The notes beneath the pieces were generated by a model, which worked only from the letters and a program-made list of their open reading frames with translations, was not told the origin of the DNA and searched no databases. Both the position numbers and the translations under genes were made by a program. A stretch of 46,385 bases of DNA from an uncultured bacterium (GTDB taxonomy: Bacteria; Armatimonadota; HRBIN16): the NCBI GenBank assembly GCA_938027655.1, contig CALJAP010000200.1:1-46385 (forward strand), given 5' to 3'. Shown piece after piece: positions 16,582 through 26,624 of the stretch (the stretch's first letter is position 1; each line of letters opens with the position of its first letter).

Positions 16582-17940
16582 TCAGGCGATGATGTTCGGG
16601 ATGCCATCCAGCGCAGGGGCAAGGCTTACCGGTGATGTGTTGGTGCCGCAGCCCATGAATCGCGGTCCCAGGTCCTCTACCCATTTCTCGCCCTTTTGCT
16701 TGCGGAGCTCGTTGATTTTCTCGCGAAACTCCCAGTCGGCATCTTGCACGACGGTTTTCACGTCGCGCTGTTCGCCCGTTATCTGCATGAGATGTTTAAT
16801 CCATCGGCTACCGAAGGTGACATGCGTACGCTCGTCCACGATGTCGTACTCGTGCTCGAGTGCAGAAAGCGGGTCGTTGCGCTTCCACGCAGCGGCAACC
16901 CATGCCCGCTTGGGTTCGAAGCTGCACGCCTCGCCAACCTGTGTGAGGCTGGCCAGCCGATGTAGCAGGCTGAGACTCGTCCATACCGCATAGTGCCCCA
17001 CCGGGATGGGCACGCTGTACGGGTCTACTCCAAACGCCTTCAGCCGTTCGAAGCCCATCATGGTGTGCCGTGCTTCGTCCCACATCTGGCGGATGAACTC
17101 CATGTAGTAATCGAACGGCATGTCGTACCTGCGTCCGTCGTAGACGATACTGCCCACAATGTCGATAACCGGCAGTTCGGTAAAGTGCGTGTAGGCGGTA
17201 GGTATCGCTTCGTACTCGGGCCAGTCGGGCAGGGTGTAGCGGTCGGCGCTGCGGATGGTAAAGGTTTCTTCCAGCGCCATCTCCGTAGGGTACTGCCACT
17301 CAGGATACTCTGGAATAGGCGGAGCCTCCGCAGGCGGGCGAATGCCGAAGATACCGCCCAGAGCCACCAAATGCTCACGAATCTGCTGTTCAAAGGCAGG
17401 GTCGCCGGTCCTGCCCTGTTGCTCTTTGCGCTTCAGGTAATCTGTGCCCCACTCGATGTCCCGCTTGAGGGCAGGCAGATGGAGCTCCAGCAGCTCTTTG
17501 GTGGGAGCATCGTTCACGGGAAGAGTATATCGGGCGTGCAGACTGTACGCTCGATATTGCGCGGGGCGGATCACCCGATATAACGCACCGAGAAGCGTCA
17601 CGTCATCTTTTGCGGTCATCAAATGTCGGACGAAGTTTTTCCACTGGGGAAGCACCTTGCGCTCGGCGTCGCTAACCAGAAAATCACGCAGTCGCGCCCG
17701 CATATCCCGCGCTCTCAGCATCGCGCTGTGCAGGTGATGACTCAGTTCGCACTTCGCTTCGAGGTCGGGTAACATGGCAATAGCGCCCGCCAGTGTTGTT
17801 GCCAGTTCAAACTCTAGCGAGAAGTAGTGGTGGAAGATAACCTGGCTCTCCTCCACACGGAAATAGGTCTGCCTTTTACGCTGTTTACGACCGGACACCC
17901 GTTGAGCCGCACGGTCGGCTGTGCGGTGCACTGTAACCAT
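16582..17940 (-). CDS. Ferritin-like superfamily protein (DUF455-like)
   Basis: Helical sequence with metal-ligand-like motifs FHHYFSLEFE, WDEARHTMMGFERL, EHEYDIVDERTHVTFGSRWI. Confidence 0.65.
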   Translation of the reverse strand: MVTVHRTADRAAQRVSGRKQRKRQTYFRVEESQVIFHHYFSLEFELATTLAGAIAMLPDLEAKCELSHHLHSAMLRARDMRARLRDFLVSDAERKVLPQWKNFVRHLMTAKDDVTLLGALYRVIRPAQYRAYSLHARYTLPVNDAPTKELLELHLPALKRDIEWGTDYLKRKEQQGRTGDPAFEQQIREHLVALGGIFGIRPPAEAPPIPEYPEWQYPTEMALEETFTIRSADRYTLPDWPEYEAIPTAYTHFTELPVIDIVGSIVYDGRRYDMPFDYYMEFIRQMWDEARHTMMGFERLKAFGVDPYSVPIPVGHYAVWTSLSLLHRLASLTQVGEACSFEPKRAWVAAAWKRNDPLSALEHEYDIVDERTHVTFGSRWIKHLMQITGEQRDVKTVVQDADWEFREKINELRKQKGEKWVEDLGPRFMGCGTNTSPVSLAPALDGIPNIIA

Positions 17941-17942
17941 AG

Positions 17943-18263
17943 CTATTCCCCCTTTCGCTGATTTAATTTAGTGTAGCAAAATTCAGACGCGAAAAGCAAG
18001 AGGATTGCGAATAGCGAATAGGCTGGACGGCTTAATAACGACAGGTCGGTTTCGCCGGTAACAGCGAGCACCGGTTGCCCTGCCTCAGCAAGGCGTTTTG
18101 CAGCCGCGGGAAGCATACGCTCGACGTTCTCCGGATTCACCGGATGCCCCTTGCGCACGGCAAGGTCCCACCCTTCCGTGCCCAGCTCCCGTCCCAGAGC
18201 GACCAGCCCCTCGGCATCGTATTGCCGGAACATCTTGCTGAAAACCACAAGGCGCATTGTCAA
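17943..18263 (-). pseudogene. N-terminal fragment of a sugar phosphate isomerase/epimerase (TIM-barrel)
   Basis: MRLVVFSKMFRQYDAEGLVALGRELGTEGWDLAVRKGHPVNPENVERMLPAAAKRLAEAGQPVLAVTGETDL resembles the first two beta/alpha units of an AP-endonuclease-2-like TIM barrel, then diverges into unrelated residues and stops. Confidence 0.6.
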
Positions 18264-18275
18264 TACCTCCTCTCA

Positions 18276-19817
18276 CTACTCCAGAGGCAACATCACCCGC
18301 CTGCCGAGGATGCGAGCTATCTGCCCTGCACGACGCGCGTCCGGCGGCGAGGCGATATCGATGTTTTCGCGGTCCATATTGCGTGCCCTCTCGATAGTGC
18401 GTAGAGCCTCGTCTATCTGTCCGGCACGCGATTGAGCGTAGCTCAACACCACCAGCGTCCAGGGGGCGGTAGGCACCTGCTTGACCGCTTTCTGGGCAAG
18501 CTCCACTGCACGTCGTTTGTCTCCCGCACACAGCGACTGCCCGCACAACACCCATGCGTCGTCGGGGCGGATACGCGCCGCCAAGTCAAAGTAACGCGAG
18601 GCCGTTGTGACGGAGCCTACCGCGAGCGTCTCAAACCCCTTTTGTGCCAGAGCCTGCCAGCTCAGCGGGTTACGCAGCAGCGCCTCGCGAAAGTGGTCCT
18701 CGGCACGGGGGAACTCACGCGCTTCCGCGAATGCTGCGGTGAGCAGAGCCTCCAGTGCGTCCGAGGTCTCTCCCTGTTCATGGAGCGGAAGCAGGATGCG
18801 CAACGTCTCCGACGCCTTCATCTCGCGCAGAGCAGCATTTGCCTTCGCCAGCGCCAGCAGCGTTTTGGTCGACTCCGTTGCCTTCATCTGTTCCAGCATC
18901 GCGCGCGCATCCGACATCTTGCCTCGCAGAGATAGCGCGAGCGCCCTGTATGCTCCCACGACGCTCTTGTCTGCCGAACGTCCCTCCGCTAGATTACACA
19001 TCCGCTCTGCGTCCTGCCAGCGTCCAGCCAGCAGGTAACATCGCGCGGCAGCCAAAAAGTTCTCTGCGGTACCGCCCGCCTGCAGGTAAGCGGTCGCCGC
19101 CTCCTCCAGCCTGCCCAGCTGCGCCAGAGCACGCGCCTTCTCGAGGGGTGTTCTCGCCTGCGCGAGGTGCAACTCGCCTCCATGCAGAGCAGCTTCTATC
19201 GCCGCCCGCAGAGAAGAAAACCGCTTCTCCGGGTCCACCATCTGCGCAAAGGCGACGCGCAGGTTCGCCTGAGCCAGTGTACCATATGTTTCGGGCGACG
19301 GCAGCAGATTGACCGCCTGCTCCGCGCTGGTCACCGCCTTTTCCCACTGTGCCATGCCCAGCCACGCCCGAGCCAACAGGTAGTGCGCCTGTCCGTCATT
19401 TGGCAACAGATGCGCTGCTCGTCGCGCCGCCTTCAGCGCCTCATTCCACTGCTGCGCGGACAGGTGCTGTCGGGCTTGCTCCAGATAGAATGCCCCACCG
19501 CGCGACAAGCCGTTGTCTACTCTGTAGCGCACCTCCGTCGACGCCACGCGGTCGTTCCAATCGGTGACTCGCAGGGTCAGCACGTGCTCCCCTTCTGCAA
19601 CGGACAGGGTGTCCCACGTCCACGTATAAGGCGTTGTGGTGTCGCTGCCGACCGGATTACCGTCCAGCAAGAACTCCACACGCTTCAGTGGTTCATTAGA
19701 GGTCACGCGCACCTCTACAACATCCGACACCACGCTCCCCGCTTCAGGGGTTACCGTCAAGCGCGGCGGATACCACCATATCATACTCACCGCTGCTATC
19801 CACACCAGCATCTTCAT
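18276..19817 (-). CDS. Secreted protein with Ig-like domain followed by TPR repeats
   Basis: N-terminal TM/signal, VTPEAGSVVSDVVEVRVTSNEPLKRVEFLLDGNPVGSDTTTPYTWTWDT (bacterial Ig-like), then repeated TPR motifs. Confidence 0.8.
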   Translation of the reverse strand: MKMLVWIAAVSMIWWYPPRLTVTPEAGSVVSDVVEVRVTSNEPLKRVEFLLDGNPVGSDTTTPYTWTWDTLSVAEGEHVLTLRVTDWNDRVASTEVRYRVDNGLSRGGAFYLEQARQHLSAQQWNEALKAARRAAHLLPNDGQAHYLLARAWLGMAQWEKAVTSAEQAVNLLPSPETYGTLAQANLRVAFAQMVDPEKRFSSLRAAIEAALHGGELHLAQARTPLEKARALAQLGRLEEAATAYLQAGGTAENFLAAARCYLLAGRWQDAERMCNLAEGRSADKSVVGAYRALALSLRGKMSDARAMLEQMKATESTKTLLALAKANAALREMKASETLRILLPLHEQGETSDALEALLTAAFAEAREFPRAEDHFREALLRNPLSWQALAQKGFETLAVGSVTTASRYFDLAARIRPDDAWVLCGQSLCAGDKRRAVELAQKAVKQVPTAPWTLVVLSYAQSRAGQIDEALRTIERARNMDRENIDIASPPDARRAGQIARILGRRVMLPLE

Positions 19818-20887
19818 GGCTCCTCCTCCTTACCGGCTTCAACGCTGCCACAAGATACCCTCAGCCGGGCGTATCCCCCGTTGAACAGCACGCTCGCCAC
19901 GACGGCAGGTACCTGTTGCTCGCCCGACAATCTAAAAGACGCCTCGGCACGCTCCATCGGTTTCATGTTCGCCAGCACCACTGCATCGCTATCCGCTGCC
20001 GTTTCCGGCATCAGACGCAGCGCTTTCCAGACCTGCGCACCTGCGTTTACCACCTGTACCTGCAGGGATTGCTCCTCACGCCGGACACCGATGACGATAT
20101 TCAACAGTGCGGACGAGAGTTCCGACAGCGCATCGATAAGAAGCTCCGCGTGCCCGGTTACTTCCTCTGCACCGGCGTACTTCGAGGAGACCACCCGCAT
20201 CCCACTGGCTAAAAACAGCATCCGGTGTATCCCGCGTGCGCTCATCGATACGTTGTCCCTGCGCAGGTTTGCCCGCGCCTGATACCAGTGGCTATCGGCT
20301 TCACGCATCAGCGCGGCAAGGCGAGAGAGGACGCCACGCGGCACCTCACTCTGCCACACCGCCCGCCGGAGTGCGTTCATCGCCTCGTCCACCGTCTGCA
20401 GCCTCTCCACAAAGCGCAATACCAATCCCGATCGTGCGTTCAGCCATTCAACACGTTGCACTCTGCCCGCGCTGTCCTGTCGCAACCCGCTACGTCGCTC
20501 AATAGCGGTAATCCCTCCATCACCATCCAGCGTTAGCCGTTCTGTCGTGTAGACGCCGGCGGGCAGTTCTCCGTCTATTACCACTTTCACTTTCTGCTCC
20601 GAGCTGTTCCACAGCACCAGGCTCCATATTCGGGGCAGGTGTACAGCAGCAACGCGTAGCGCATGACTACTGCTCTCACAATGCAGCCGCCCTCCGTCAT
20701 CCCACCCCACCCAGCGTGCCACGGCGTCGGTAGCGGCAGAAGGCTCGGGCGTTCCCAGAAATTGATGAAAGGGGACAGGGGGTGACTCCACTCCTTGAAG
20801 AGACCACGTGATTTTCTCTTCTGCCTGCGCAAGCACCACGCGCATGCACAACAGACCGAGCACCGCACTAATCGCCAGATGTTTCAT
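19814..20887 (-). CDS. Hypothetical secreted protein
   Basis: Signal peptide MKHLAISAVLGLLCMRVVLAQA; ATGA-type overlap with the downstream TPR gene. Confidence 0.7.
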   Translation of the reverse strand: MKHLAISAVLGLLCMRVVLAQAEEKITWSLQGVESPPVPFHQFLGTPEPSAATDAVARWVGWDDGGRLHCESSSHALRVAAVHLPRIWSLVLWNSSEQKVKVVIDGELPAGVYTTERLTLDGDGGITAIERRSGLRQDSAGRVQRVEWLNARSGLVLRFVERLQTVDEAMNALRRAVWQSEVPRGVLSRLAALMREADSHWYQARANLRRDNVSMSARGIHRMLFLASGMRVVSSKYAGAEEVTGHAELLIDALSELSSALLNIVIGVRREEQSLQVQVVNAGAQVWKALRLMPETAADSDAVVLANMKPMERAEASFRLSGEQQVPAVVASVLFNGGYARLRVSCGSVEAGKEEEP

Positions 20888-21086
20888 TCTCTTGCCTCTC
20901 CTCCGGTAACCGCTGGCGCAGGCGTCGGTCAAATTCGTCACGCGGCATCAGTATTCGCCTTTGACAGCGGGCACATACCAGCCCCACATCTGCCCCCAAC
21001 CGCACTACCTGCCAGCGGTTCTCGCCACAGGCGTGAGGCTTGCGCAGCATGACGTAATCTCCTACTTGTACAGGCAGGATTCCCAT
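20868..21086 (-). CDS. DUF951 family protein
   Basis: VGDYVMLRKPHACGENRWQVVRLGADVGLVCARCQRRILMPRDEFDRRLRQRL matches the DUF951 pattern (KPHxCGxNxWxVxRxGADxxxxCxxCxRxxMxPR). Confidence 0.88.
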   Translation of the reverse strand: MGILPVQVGDYVMLRKPHACGENRWQVVRLGADVGLVCARCQRRILMPRDEFDRRLRQRLPEERQENETSGD

Positions 21087-21144
21087 CCGGGCTGTCCAAA
21101 TCTCCCTTGTATCCGATGCATTCCGCTGTCGAGGGCTAATCTGT

Positions 21145-22326
21145 ATGGAGATACGTGCTCCTTATCCCAACGAACTGGACAAGATGCTGGAGCTGATGTG
21201 CCGCGCTTTTGAGCTCGACGTGGAGCTGGCACGAGATATATTTTACTCTGACCCCTTCTTTGACCTGCTGGAGCGCAGGGTGCTTGTAGACAAAGGCAAG
21301 GTCATCTCTTGTCTGACCATCGTGCCGGGCGTCATCGCGCTGGGCACTGCACGCATACCCGTTGCAGGCATTGCAGGAGTAGCCACCGACGAGGCGTTCC
21401 GTCGACGGGGATATGCGGGAGCGCTCCTGCGCGACACCATCAAACTCCTCTACGACAAAAAGATACCTCTCTCCATGCTTTACCCCTTTTCGCCACGCTA
21501 CTACCGCAAATTCGGTTGGGAAACCGCCTCGGTAGAATGGTGGTGCGAACTCCCTTCTCCTCTTCTGCCTCCCTACTCGGAAAGCCGCTTCGTGCGTCCG
21601 TATCAGGCGGGTGACCTCGAACACCTGCGCCGTCTACACGATGTTCATCTTCACAACACCGCAGGAGGCTTCGTACGAGAGCCGGCGCGCTGGCAGTGGA
21701 TTCTGCGACAAAAGTACCAAACGGTGCTCGCCGATTTTCATGGTGCGGTGGAGGGCTATATGATTTACGAGGTGCAATCGGGACGCAATCGTGTAGAGGT
21801 TCGCGAGATTATTTTTATCACATCGCGCGCACAACGGGCGTTGCTGGGTTTTCTCTCCAGCGCGAATCTGGCAGACACCATTGGCGTGTGTGCTCCGGTT
21901 TACCGCGCTCAACAGTGGAGTACCTGGTTGACCGACAACGAGGATGAACTGCTGTCACAGGTGCAGGCAGGATTGCGCCCAACCTATATGCTGCGCATCA
22001 CCCACCTGCCTGCACTGATAGAGTGCCTGCGCCCGCATTGGAGAAGCTGGCAGGGGGCGATACGTATCGTGGTAGACGATAGCTTCGTGCCAAGTGGCAA
22101 ACAAACGGCGATACTTGCTCCAGACGACAGTCAAAAACCCGTACAGGTGACTAACTGGGCACGGGGGAGTATCCAGACATGGAGCCAGATTGCGGGAGGG
22201 TATCTGCTTCCTTCGGAAGCCTACTCAGTAGGACTGATTAGCCTCTCACAGCCTGCACTCGCCGACGTGCTCGACGACATGTTCCCGAAGTGCTATCCGT
22301 TCACAACGCTAGCAGAGAGGTTCTAG
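21145..22326 (+). CDS. Eis-like GNAT family N-acetyltransferase
   Basis: GIAGVATDEAFRRRGYAGALLRDTIKLLYDKKIPLSMLYPFSPRYYRKFGWE. Confidence 0.88.
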   Translation: MEIRAPYPNELDKMLELMCRAFELDVELARDIFYSDPFFDLLERRVLVDKGKVISCLTIVPGVIALGTARIPVAGIAGVATDEAFRRRGYAGALLRDTIKLLYDKKIPLSMLYPFSPRYYRKFGWETASVEWWCELPSPLLPPYSESRFVRPYQAGDLEHLRRLHDVHLHNTAGGFVREPARWQWILRQKYQTVLADFHGAVEGYMIYEVQSGRNRVEVREIIFITSRAQRALLGFLSSANLADTIGVCAPVYRAQQWSTWLTDNEDELLSQVQAGLRPTYMLRITHLPALIECLRPHWRSWQGAIRIVVDDSFVPSGKQTAILAPDDSQKPVQVTNWARGSIQTWSQIAGGYLLPSEAYSVGLISLSQPALADVLDDMFPKCYPFTTLAERF

Positions 22327-22329
22327 TCG

Positions 22330-22722
22330 CTAATACACCGTACGGACGTAAGGGTAGTGCAAGATTTTCCCGTCAGAAGTCACAAGAGGGCAGCCGTAGA
22401 CTCTCGCGGTAGCAACGATAATCTGATCAGCAGGGTCACGATGAAACTCGCCAGGCAAGCGAGTTGATTCAATCGCAATCTCCGGAGTAAGAGCCAGTAT
22501 TTGTACGCCAGGATAACTCAACGCCTGTTCAAACCACTCTTCTAGCGGGGAGGGCAATTCAAGACGGGCGTAGGCAGTTAGCTTTGCGATTTCCCAGCAA
22601 GATATTGCGCTAATACCTATCAGGTCTGTCTCATTGGCAGCAATAGCCTCAATCTGTTTCGGTGTAAGCTGCTCACCTCCATGTGCCCACCACACCCAAA
22701 TGTGGGTATCTAATACGATCAT
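22330..22722 (-). CDS. vapC: Type II toxin, PIN domain (VapC family)
   Basis: MIVLDTHIWVWWA, SAISCWEIAKL, RLPGEFHRDPADQIIVATARVYGCPLVTSDGKIL. Confidence 0.92.
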   Translation of the reverse strand: MIVLDTHIWVWWAHGGEQLTPKQIEAIAANETDLIGISAISCWEIAKLTAYARLELPSPLEEWFEQALSYPGVQILALTPEIAIESTRLPGEFHRDPADQIIVATARVYGCPLVTSDGKILHYPYVRTVY

Positions 22723-22934
22723 CGCAGTGCCTGCCACTCATCCTCTGCTACGCTATCGAAGGGGCGTTCATAGCGAAACGGCTTGCCGCGCAGGGGATAG
22801 CGATCCAGAGTCTCTTTATGTCGCCTTGGCTGGATAACAATCACTTCCACCTTTTCCCCTGGGCGAAACGGCACTCCGCGAATGACTAACTCCCCTTCAG
22901 GCGATACGGTAGTCTCGGTCCGGTACACTTGCAT
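22719..22934 (-). CDS. vapB: VapB-like antitoxin
   Basis: 71-aa protein ending with an ATGA overlap on vapC; MQVYRTETTVSPEGELVIRGVPFRPGEKVEVIVIQ is an antitoxin-like N-terminal domain. Confidence 0.75.
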   Translation of the reverse strand: MQVYRTETTVSPEGELVIRGVPFRPGEKVEVIVIQPRRHKETLDRYPLRGKPFRYERPFDSVAEDEWQALR

Positions 22935-22993
22935 TTTGCTCCACCCCCTGCAATGTGTCTCCTGGCGATGGCAATTTCCCCATCGCAGCGTGG

Positions 22994-23209
22994 TTACTCC
23001 TCCAGCATCTCTTTTTCGCTGGCGGGCAACTCGCGCGATCCACCCTTTATCTGCACGTAGAAGCCGTACAGCAAAAAGGGGATACTCACCACGCCGGCGA
23101 TGCGCGTTAGCCAGTGGGCAAACTGTGCCAAAAGCAGTACCACCCATCCCACAACGGATGCGGTGAGCAGAATCAGACCGATGGTCAGGTAAGCGTTTAA
23201 GCCTTTCAT
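22994..23209 (-). CDS. Small two-TM membrane protein
   Basis: MKGLNAYLTIGLILLTASVVGWVVLLLAQFAHWLTRIAGVVSIPFLLYGFYVQIKGG. Confidence 0.65.
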   Translation of the reverse strand: MKGLNAYLTIGLILLTASVVGWVVLLLAQFAHWLTRIAGVVSIPFLLYGFYVQIKGGSRELPASEKEMLEE

Positions 23210-23276
23210 GGCCGCCTCCTTGCCGAAACTCTATACCCCTTCGACACGCAGGCAGGAAGTAAAGTTTCGGCGCGTT

Positions 23277-25187
23277 TCAATCGGTGAACACCACGGGTAC
23301 CCTGCGCGGAACGCCACACAACGCGCGTGCCGCTTCCACAATATGTTCCGTAGATAGCCCGACTAACCTCCGCAGAATGTCTACCGAACCATGTTCGATG
23401 AACTCGTCCGGTATAGCCAGGTGTTTCACTTGCACGCTGGTAACGCCCTCATGCGCCAGTACCTCCAGTATGGCTGAACCGAATCCACCGCACATTGCGT
23501 TTTCCTCCACCAGCACAAAGCGGGGGACGCGATACGCAAAGCGCAGGATGGTCTCCCTGTCCAGCGGCTTGACAAAACGAGCGTTAATCAGCGTGGCATG
23601 GATTCCTTCCTGTTCCAGCTGCTTCATTGCAGCGAACGCGGTTGCTACCATCGAACCGATAGCGAAAATGGCCACATCGTCTCCCTCGCGCAATACCTCC
23701 CCTTTGCCCAGCTCTATCGGGCTTTCGGGCACACCCCAATCTATGGCGGGTACCGAGCCACGCGGATAGCGAATGGCGATGGGACCGTTGTACGAAACGG
23801 CAAAGCGGAGCATAGCACGGAGTTCCTCACCGTCTTTAGGCGCCATGATTACCACGTTCGGGATAAGGCGCAGGTACGAAAGGTCGAACACGCCGTGATG
23901 CGTTGCGCCGTCATCGCCTACCAGCCCTCCGCGATCCATCGCCAGCACCACATGCAGATTTTGTATAGCCACATCGTGCAGAATCTGGTCAAAAGCGCGC
24001 TGCATAAAGGTAGAGTAGATGGCCGCTACCGGTACCATGCCTTCCGCTGCCAGTCCTGCGGCAAAGGTCACCGCGTGTTGTTCGGCGATGCCCACGTCAA
24101 AATAGCGATCAGGGAACCGCTCCTGTAGTTTGGCTAATCCGGTTCCGTCGGGCATGGCTGCTGTGATGCCCACCACCTTGGGGTTTTGCTCGGCGATGCG
24201 TACCAGTTCATCGGCGAAGACCTGGGTGTAAGTTTCCCCGCTTGTCTTCTTCTCCATTTTGCCGTCATGGATACAGAAGGGAGTGACGCCATGGTACTTG
24301 CGCGCATCGGCTTCGGAAAACTCATAGCCCTTGCCCTTTACGGTGATAACATGTATCAAGACAGGACCTTTCAGCTCCTTGGCGTGCGAGAAAACCTCTA
24401 TCAACAGGTCGATATCATGTCCGTCCAGCGGACCGATATACTCGAACCCCATCTCTTCGAAAATAGCTCCCGTGTTTTCTGGGGCGATAACGTGGGTAAT
24501 ACCGTGTTTCAACCCTCTGGCGTGCTTGGCAAGGACACGCGCCTTGCCAGGAAGTCCTTCCAGCATCTCCTTTGCCCGATGCTCCACCCGCTGGTACCAG
24601 GGCTGTGCCCGCAGGCGAGAGAGGAAGGTTGCCAGTGCGCCCACGTTTTCGGCGATGGACATTTCGTTATCGTTGAGCACAACGGTGAGGTCGGTCTTTG
24701 CCTGTGCCGCATTGTTTAGTGCCTCTAACGCCATACCTGCGGTTAACGCGGCATCGCCTACTACCGCCACCACACGCTCATCGCTACCGCGCAGGTCACG
24801 AGCCTTCGCAAAACCCAGCGCCGCGGAGATAGCCGTGCCCGCGTGTCCCGCGCCCCACACGTCATACTCGCTCTCATCGCGGCGCAAAAAGCCGCTGATG
24901 CCACCATACTGCCTCAGCGTACCAAATCGTTCCAGCCTGCCGGTGAGCAGTTTGTGTGCATACGCCTGGTGCCCCGTATCCCAGATAATCTTGTCTTTCG
25001 GCATGTGCCATACGCTGTGCAGCGCGATGGTGAGCTCAACAGTGCCCAGATTGGATGCCAGGTGTCCACCGGTGCGCGAGAGGGTTTCAATAATAGTCTC
25101 CCGTATTTCCGCCGCGAGCTGTCGAAGCTGCTCCCGGCTCAGAGATTTCAAGTCCGCGGGCAAGCGAACGGTTTCCAGCAGACGCAC
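23277..25187 (-). CDS. dxs: 1-deoxy-D-xylulose-5-phosphate synthase
   Basis: IIWDTGHQAYAHKLLTGR, GAGHAGTAISAALG, VVGDAALTAGMALEALNNA, DVGIAEQHAVTFAAGLA, VLAMDRGGLVGDDGATHHGVFDLSYLR. Confidence 0.98.
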   Translation of the reverse strand: MRLLETVRLPADLKSLSREQLRQLAAEIRETIIETLSRTGGHLASNLGTVELTIALHSVWHMPKDKIIWDTGHQAYAHKLLTGRLERFGTLRQYGGISGFLRRDESEYDVWGAGHAGTAISAALGFAKARDLRGSDERVVAVVGDAALTAGMALEALNNAAQAKTDLTVVLNDNEMSIAENVGALATFLSRLRAQPWYQRVEHRAKEMLEGLPGKARVLAKHARGLKHGITHVIAPENTGAIFEEMGFEYIGPLDGHDIDLLIEVFSHAKELKGPVLIHVITVKGKGYEFSEADARKYHGVTPFCIHDGKMEKKTSGETYTQVFADELVRIAEQNPKVVGITAAMPDGTGLAKLQERFPDRYFDVGIAEQHAVTFAAGLAAEGMVPVAAIYSTFMQRAFDQILHDVAIQNLHVVLAMDRGGLVGDDGATHHGVFDLSYLRLIPNVVIMAPKDGEELRAMLRFAVSYNGPIAIRYPRGSVPAIDWGVPESPIELGKGEVLREGDDVAIFAIGSMVATAFAAMKQLEQEGIHATLINARFVKPLDRETILRFAYRVPRFVLVEENAMCGGFGSAILEVLAHEGVTSVQVKHLAIPDEFIEHGSVDILRRLVGLSTEHIVEAARALCGVPRRVPVVFTD

Positions 25188-25286
25188 GGGCGTTCTCCTT
25201 TTTCTGAGGGATTCGTTACGCTAATCAGTTTACCCCACCCAACACAGGGTGTCAATGCTACAAGAAGAAGGAGCTCGCCCGTAGAG

Positions 25287-26624
25287 CTATCCGTCAGCTG
25301 CTTTTTCGAGTTGTTTCTGCATATACATGTCCTGGTCTGCCAGCAGTAACAGACTGGAATCGCCGTTGGTAACGGTGGCACAACCGATGCTAACTCTAAT
25401 CGGAAACGGCAAACCTAACTGTTCGGCAGCCTGTTTCAGTGTGACCTGCAGCCGCTGTGCCAGCACCCGTGCCCCGGCTTTATCGGTATCCGGCAGCAGC
25501 ACCACGAACTCATCTCCGCCATACCGCGCTGGAACATCGCCAGCCCGCACCTGCTGCAGCACCTGCCCCACCAGCTGTAACACCATGTCACCCATCTCAT
25601 GCCCGAAAGTATCGTTGATATGCTTGAAATTATTGATATCCATCAACAGCAGAGATACCGGGCGGGGATGCCGCTGTGCGTTGTGTAGAATCTGACGGTA
25701 AGCGGTCTCGAAGTAGAGGCGGTTGAACACACCGGTTAACGGGTCTTGATATACCTTTTGTAGCAGCGCAGTTTGCGTTTCCAGCACGTCCAGCGAAGCG
25801 GCCATCATCTGCACGGTAATCCGCAACCATTCCATCTCCTCAACAGCAAAATCTCCGTGCGTTTTATCTCGCCACACGAAAATGCACCCCTTGACCATAT
25901 CGCGAACGGTCAGTTCGTTGCCGACGCAATGCTGCCCGCGACGCTGGACCAGAGCTTCTATGCCCCTTGCCCAGGATTCCAGTCCATCGCCCGGCGACGG
26001 CATCTCCCAGAGCTGTTGATACAACCAGCTTGGCACGCTACCTACCGCAAACCGATGCCACGAGTTGTTCCAGGAGGAGAACCACAACAGTGTACAGCCT
26101 GTCGCCTGCATCAGTTCACACAAACGACGCAGGGAGTCCTCCACGACGACGCGGTAAGCCCGATGGCTGGTGTCCTCTGCTGGCATTCCTATTGGGGAGG
26201 TATTTCCTTGCAACAGGGTCTGCGCCAGCCGAGTGAAACGGGGCATCAACCGCCGATATAAAGGACGCACTGCCTGCACCCTGACCGCAGCATAAATCCT
26301 CAGCAGGGGATACCCTGTGCAGGACACCACATAGTTTTGGTCGCCAGCCTGCAGCATCACCGGATACTGCTGACCGCAGCTCACCATCGCCTGCTGTAGC
26401 GCCTGCATCTCCATAACGCTAACGTTGCGCATAACAAGCGAGTAGGTGTTATGCTCATGCTCTACCCAAAAGGCTCCGGCGTCTACACGTAGCGCAGCCA
26501 GCATCGTGTCCATCAGCTGCTCCATCGCCTTCGCCGTCGCGCGAGGCAAAGAGGCAAGATATAGTGCAGGGTGCGTCTTGACACCGACAGTACTGGCGTG
26601 ATACCCGCTTCTCTCAACCGTCAT
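25287..26624 (-). CDS. GGDEF-domain diguanylate cyclase with N-terminal GAF-like sensor
   Basis: DPLTGVFNRLYFE, LLLMDINNFKHINDTFGHEMGD, RAGDVPARYGGDEFVVLLP (intact GGDEF active site and RxxD I-site). Confidence 0.92.
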   Translation of the reverse strand: MTVERSGYHASTVGVKTHPALYLASLPRATAKAMEQLMDTMLAALRVDAGAFWVEHEHNTYSLVMRNVSVMEMQALQQAMVSCGQQYPVMLQAGDQNYVVSCTGYPLLRIYAAVRVQAVRPLYRRLMPRFTRLAQTLLQGNTSPIGMPAEDTSHRAYRVVVEDSLRRLCELMQATGCTLLWFSSWNNSWHRFAVGSVPSWLYQQLWEMPSPGDGLESWARGIEALVQRRGQHCVGNELTVRDMVKGCIFVWRDKTHGDFAVEEMEWLRITVQMMAASLDVLETQTALLQKVYQDPLTGVFNRLYFETAYRQILHNAQRHPRPVSLLLMDINNFKHINDTFGHEMGDMVLQLVGQVLQQVRAGDVPARYGGDEFVVLLPDTDKAGARVLAQRLQVTLKQAAEQLGLPFPIRVSIGCATVTNGDSSLLLLADQDMYMQKQLEKAADG

